Below are positions 41,111 through 42,706 of a DNA stretch of 42,706 bases, piece after piece. The notes under the pieces are model-generated. The model was given only the letters and a program-made list of their open reading frames with translations. It did no database searches and was not told the origin of the DNA. Made by a program: the position numbers and the translations under genes. Origin of the DNA: Actinobacteria bacterium casp-actino5. Its GTDB lineage: Bacteria > Actinomycetota > Acidimicrobiia > Acidimicrobiales > Ilumatobacteraceae. The stretch lies in assembly GCA_001510385.1 (NCBI GenBank), contig LFFE01000031.1, forward strand, positions 1 to 42,706, given 5' to 3'. The stretch's first letter is position 1. Each line of letters begins with the position of its first letter.

Positions 41111-41794
41111 ATGGTGGTTGACAACGCGCACAACGAGAAGGAACCCAATGGTTCCGATGGCGGTCTCCATACACCTAGCCATGCACGAACGACACCCGTG
41201 AATCTCCCAGATGACGGCGGTGATGTTGGTGAGCAAACTAGTGAGTTCGTTATTCCAGACATCGTGACCGCTCAACCCTCAGGCGAGGTACCGCGGGTTG
41301 TTTCGACAAACATCGATAAGCAATCGAAAACAACGCCGGCATTTCTTGGTGTCCGCCGCCAAGTGGTTTTGCGACGGGGAAGCGGACGACCACGCGTTCG
41401 CCGTGTGTCCCGGGTGCTTCGACATATTGATCCCTGGTCGACCTTCAAGGTTGCGGCGATGTTCTCATTGGTGTCGTATGTCGTGTTATTGACAGCTGGG
41501 GTGATGCTGTGGCGTGTAGCTGATTCAACGGGAACGATTGCGAACATCGAGCGCTGGTTTACGCAGTTTGGATGGGAAACATTTGAACTGCATGGCGATG
41601 AAGTGTTCAGTGCCGCCTGGGTTATTGGGTTGTTTTTGGTGGTCGCGGCAACCGGTACGGCGGTGCTATTCGCCACTATCTTTAACCTCATCAGTGACGT
41701 GGTTGGCGGCGTCCGGGTGTCGGTGCTCGAAGAAGAGGTCACCGAACGGACCTTTGATCGGATCGAAACCTTCCGTCGGCGTCGCCCCGACTGA
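41111..41794 (+). CDS. DUF3566 membrane protein
   Basis: This ~227-residue protein has a long charged, low-complexity cytosolic N-terminus (about 90 residues), a basic patch RRGSGRPRVRRVSRVLR, and two membrane helices (FKVAAMFSLVSYVVLLTAGVML and WVIGLFLVVAATGTAVLFATIFNLISD), then VGGVRVSVLEEE. It matches DUF3566, the family of Rv0007, which lies just after gyrA in mycobacteria. In that group it is thought to act in cell-envelope or division biology; its role here is inferred. A GTG five codons upstream (41096) is an alternative start. Confidence 0.88.
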   Translation: MVVDNAHNEKEPNGSDGGLHTPSHARTTPVNLPDDGGDVGEQTSEFVIPDIVTAQPSGEVPRVVSTNIDKQSKTTPAFLGVRRQVVLRRGSGRPRVRRVSRVLRHIDPWSTFKVAAMFSLVSYVVLLTAGVMLWRVADSTGTIANIERWFTQFGWETFELHGDEVFSAAWVIGLFLVVAATGTAVLFATIFNLISDVVGGVRVSVLEEEVTERTFDRIETFRRRRPD

Positions 41795-41842
41795 CCAAGG
41801 TTGAGGTTCTGGTGTAGGCGCCGATAGCGTTTCCGTTCTGCC

Positions 41843-41916
41843 GGGGCTATAGCTCAGTCGGTTAGAGCGCATCCCTGATAAGGATGAGGTCACAAGTTCG
41901 ATTCTTGTTAGCCCCA
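41843..41916 (+). tRNA. tRNA-Ile (anticodon GAU)
   Basis: A full cloverleaf is seen. The acceptor stem pairs GGGGCTA with TAGCCCC, the D-arm is GCTCAGTCGGTTAGAGC, the anticodon arm CATCC-CTGATAA-GGATG has GAT, and the T-arm is ACAAG-TTCGATT-CTTGT. The discriminator is A at 41916, followed by CC and then G, so the full CCA end is not encoded. The place after gyrA and DUF3566 is the usual actinobacterial one. Confidence 0.97.
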
Positions 41917-41923
41917 CCGGTAG

Positions 41924-41946
41924 AACCCCTGCTCAGCGGGGGTTTT
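41924..41946 (+). terminator. Rho-independent terminator of tRNA-Ile
   Basis: A nine-bp stem (AACCCCTGC with GCGGGGGTT, one U.G pair) with a three-base loop is followed by T-rich sequence (TTTTC). It starts eight bases after the tRNA. Confidence 0.85.
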
Positions 41947-42343
41947 CACATTTGTAGGCCGTGACCCGTGCAGCCGTGGGGCACTTATTGGGGCACTTAT
42001 CTTGCGATGTACGGCCCCGCTGTCGATCCTGCGAGATGTCAGCGCAGCCCGGCCAGATCGGTCCAGTTCTGTCCCGTCCCGGCCCGTTGGATCTGATTCG
42101 GGCCGACTTCGACCGGGTCGCTGCGAGTCGTTCAGATACGACGCTGATTGGGGACGGGGTCCCGAGGACCCTGACCAAGAACACGGGCCAATGGATTTGC
42201 CCTCGAACGTGAGGTGCGTGTCTCCAAGAAGCTTCAACTCGAGCGCCATTCCGGGAGAGCAGTTCGCGAGGCTTCGGCCCTACAGGGGCGGACCCACTGT
42301 TCATCTCTAGTTCACGGCCTTCTGTGTCTTCGACCGCAAGCCG
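41947..42343. other. Gene-free stretch after tRNA-Ile, possible island edge
   Basis: No convincing gene is seen in this ~400-bp stretch. Open frames on both strands give low-complexity Arg/Ser/Pro-rich peptides without recognisable families. It contains two exact tandem copies of TGGGGCACTTAT at 41977-42000. Composition looks richer in G+C than the region to the left. It may be a decayed remnant at an integration site. Confidence 0.45.
41977..42000. repeat. Tandem 12-bp repeat after tRNA-Ile
   Basis: TGGGGCACTTAT occurs twice in direct tandem without a mismatch. It lies 60 bases beyond the 3' end of the tRNA gene. It could be part of an attachment region or an integrase binding site, but no integrase is present in the window. 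Confidence 0.6.
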
Positions 42344-42372
42344 TTGACAAGGACGACATGTCAGGGTATTTT
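42344..42372 (+). promoter_or_regulatory. Sigma-70-like promoter for DUF1059 gene
   Basis: A perfect -35 TTGACA at 42344-42349 is followed after exactly 17 bases by TATTTT at 42367-42372. It lies 32 bases upstream of the DUF1059 start. This is the clearest vegetative promoter in the window. Confidence 0.7.
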
Positions 42373-42403
42373 GAATCGAGCGACACGTTCAAAGGAGCAA
42401 ACA

Positions 42404-42571
42404 ATGACATTCACCGTGAGGTGTGACTGCGGCGCCGTGGTGCAGACCGATGACGAGGAGAGCCTGATCGCTCAGGTGAGCGACCACGCTGGAGGAGTTC
42501 ACGACATGGACCTATCGCGCGAGGACATTCTCGCCATGGCCAACAACGCAGAGACTGAGGCCGAGAGATGA
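42404..42571 (+). CDS. DUF1059-like small protein
   Basis: This 55-residue protein starts MTFTVRCDCGAVV. It resembles DUF1059 proteins: short, with a Cys pair near the N-terminus and an Asp/Glu-rich middle followed by SDHAGGVHDM, where Cys and His may bind a metal. The ATG at 42404 has AGGAG six bases upstream and a good promoter before it, so the longer in-frame start at 42344 is rejected. Its stop overlaps the next ATG as ATGA. Function is unknown. Codon use looks more GC-rich than in the housekeeping genes to the left. Confidence 0.75.
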   Translation: MTFTVRCDCGAVVQTDDEESLIAQVSDHAGGVHDMDLSREDILAMANNAETEAER

Positions 42572-42706
42572 CCTACGCGATTGCGACCCAGCTCAAGCCG
42601 ACCGACTGAGGTGCGTTCATTGCCTCGATCGGCTCAATGATCCGGCCGAAACTCGAGGCAGCGGGCGCCGACTACGTCGTCGTCCAAGAGGGCATCTCCT
42701 CGGGCT
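42568..42706 (+). pseudogene. Reading frame broken by in-frame TGA, partial at window end
   Basis: From ATG 42568 the frame reads MTYAIATQLKPTD, then TGA at 42607-42609, then continues open as GAFIASIGSMIRPKLEAAGADYV and on to the end of the window. Both sides look like real protein sequence in the same frame. It may be a gene with a nonsense mutation, a base-call error, a recoded TGA, or a gene that really starts at ATG 42637. I do not recognise the family from this much sequence. The ATGA overlap with the DUF1059 gene suggests the first ATG was a true start. Confidence 0.45.

Noticed and set aside
41666-41917. Minus-strand frame giving a peptide across the tRNA-Ile
   Set aside because: This is the common false peptide read antisense through a tRNA gene.
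41933-42304. Minus-strand frames after tRNA-Ile as integrase remnants
   Set aside because: No tyrosine recombinase motif (R..H.xxR..Y) is visible; the peptides are low-complexity Arg/Ser/Gly.
1-42706. CRISPR arrays, insertion sequences, prophage or toxin-antitoxin pairs
   Set aside because: No regularly spaced long repeats, transposase, phage or paired toxin-antitoxin signature was seen.

Overview
This window is the chromosomal replication-origin region of an actinobacterium with moderate GC by eye, most plausibly of the Acidimicrobiia type (class inferred, not proven). The reasons are gene order and actinobacterial families. The order cca - DUF6049-like - kinase - sigM - trxB - trxA - cwlM - parB - parA - rsmG - jag - yidC - yidD - rnpA - rpmH - dnaA - dnaN - recF - DUF721 - gyrB - gyrA - DUF3566 - tRNA-Ile closely follows the mycobacterial origin region, and a DUF5318 gene is present. 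No insertion sequence, prophage or CRISPR array is visible.

Layout. 1-8.7 kb holds the tail of an acyl-CoA dehydrogenase, clpB, two AMP-forming acyl-CoA ligases around engB and a small membrane gene, and a DrrAB-like ABC exporter. 8.7-12.1 kb (minus strand) holds the ribosomal/replication block rpsF-ssb-rpsR-rplI, a strong terminator, then dnaB. 12.3-17 kb (minus) holds a DUF192 lipoprotein, DUF5318, a PAS-PAS-GGDEF-EAL protein and cca. 17-26 kb (plus) is a cell-envelope and redox regulatory run: GNAT, DUF6049-like membrane protein, Ser/Thr kinase with an external sensor domain, ECF sigma factor, membrane anti-sigma candidate, small membrane protein, trxB, trxA and a CwlM-like pseudo-amidase. 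26-31.2 kb (minus) is the partition and membrane-insertion block parB-parA-rsmG-jag-yidC-yidD-rnpA-rpmH. 31.4-41.8 kb (plus) is dnaA, the probable oriC, dnaN, recF, DUF721, a YqeY-like gene, gyrB, gyrA, a TadE-like gene and DUF3566. A tRNA-Ile with a terminator follows. The last ~0.75 kb looks different in composition and holds a DUF1059 gene and an interrupted reading frame, so it may be the edge of an island placed at the tRNA.

Most interesting points: (1) murJ is absent from its usual place, and the kinase/sensor half that is fused to MurJ in mycobacteria stands alone with intact catalytic residues; (2) the CwlM homologue has clear coding sequence upstream of any ATG/GTG/TTG and appears to start at a CTG overlapping the trxA stop, and its amidase zinc ligands are all lost; (3) parS-like palindromes next to parAB carry a CCCGGG centre instead of CACGTG; (4) arrays of DnaA-box-like 9-mers at 10-12 bp spacing lie upstream of dnaB, in front of dnaA and in oriC, and a perfect DnaA box overlaps the clpB start codon; (5) the final reading frame is interrupted by an in-frame TGA. 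All functional statements rest on motif recognition; no database search was run.
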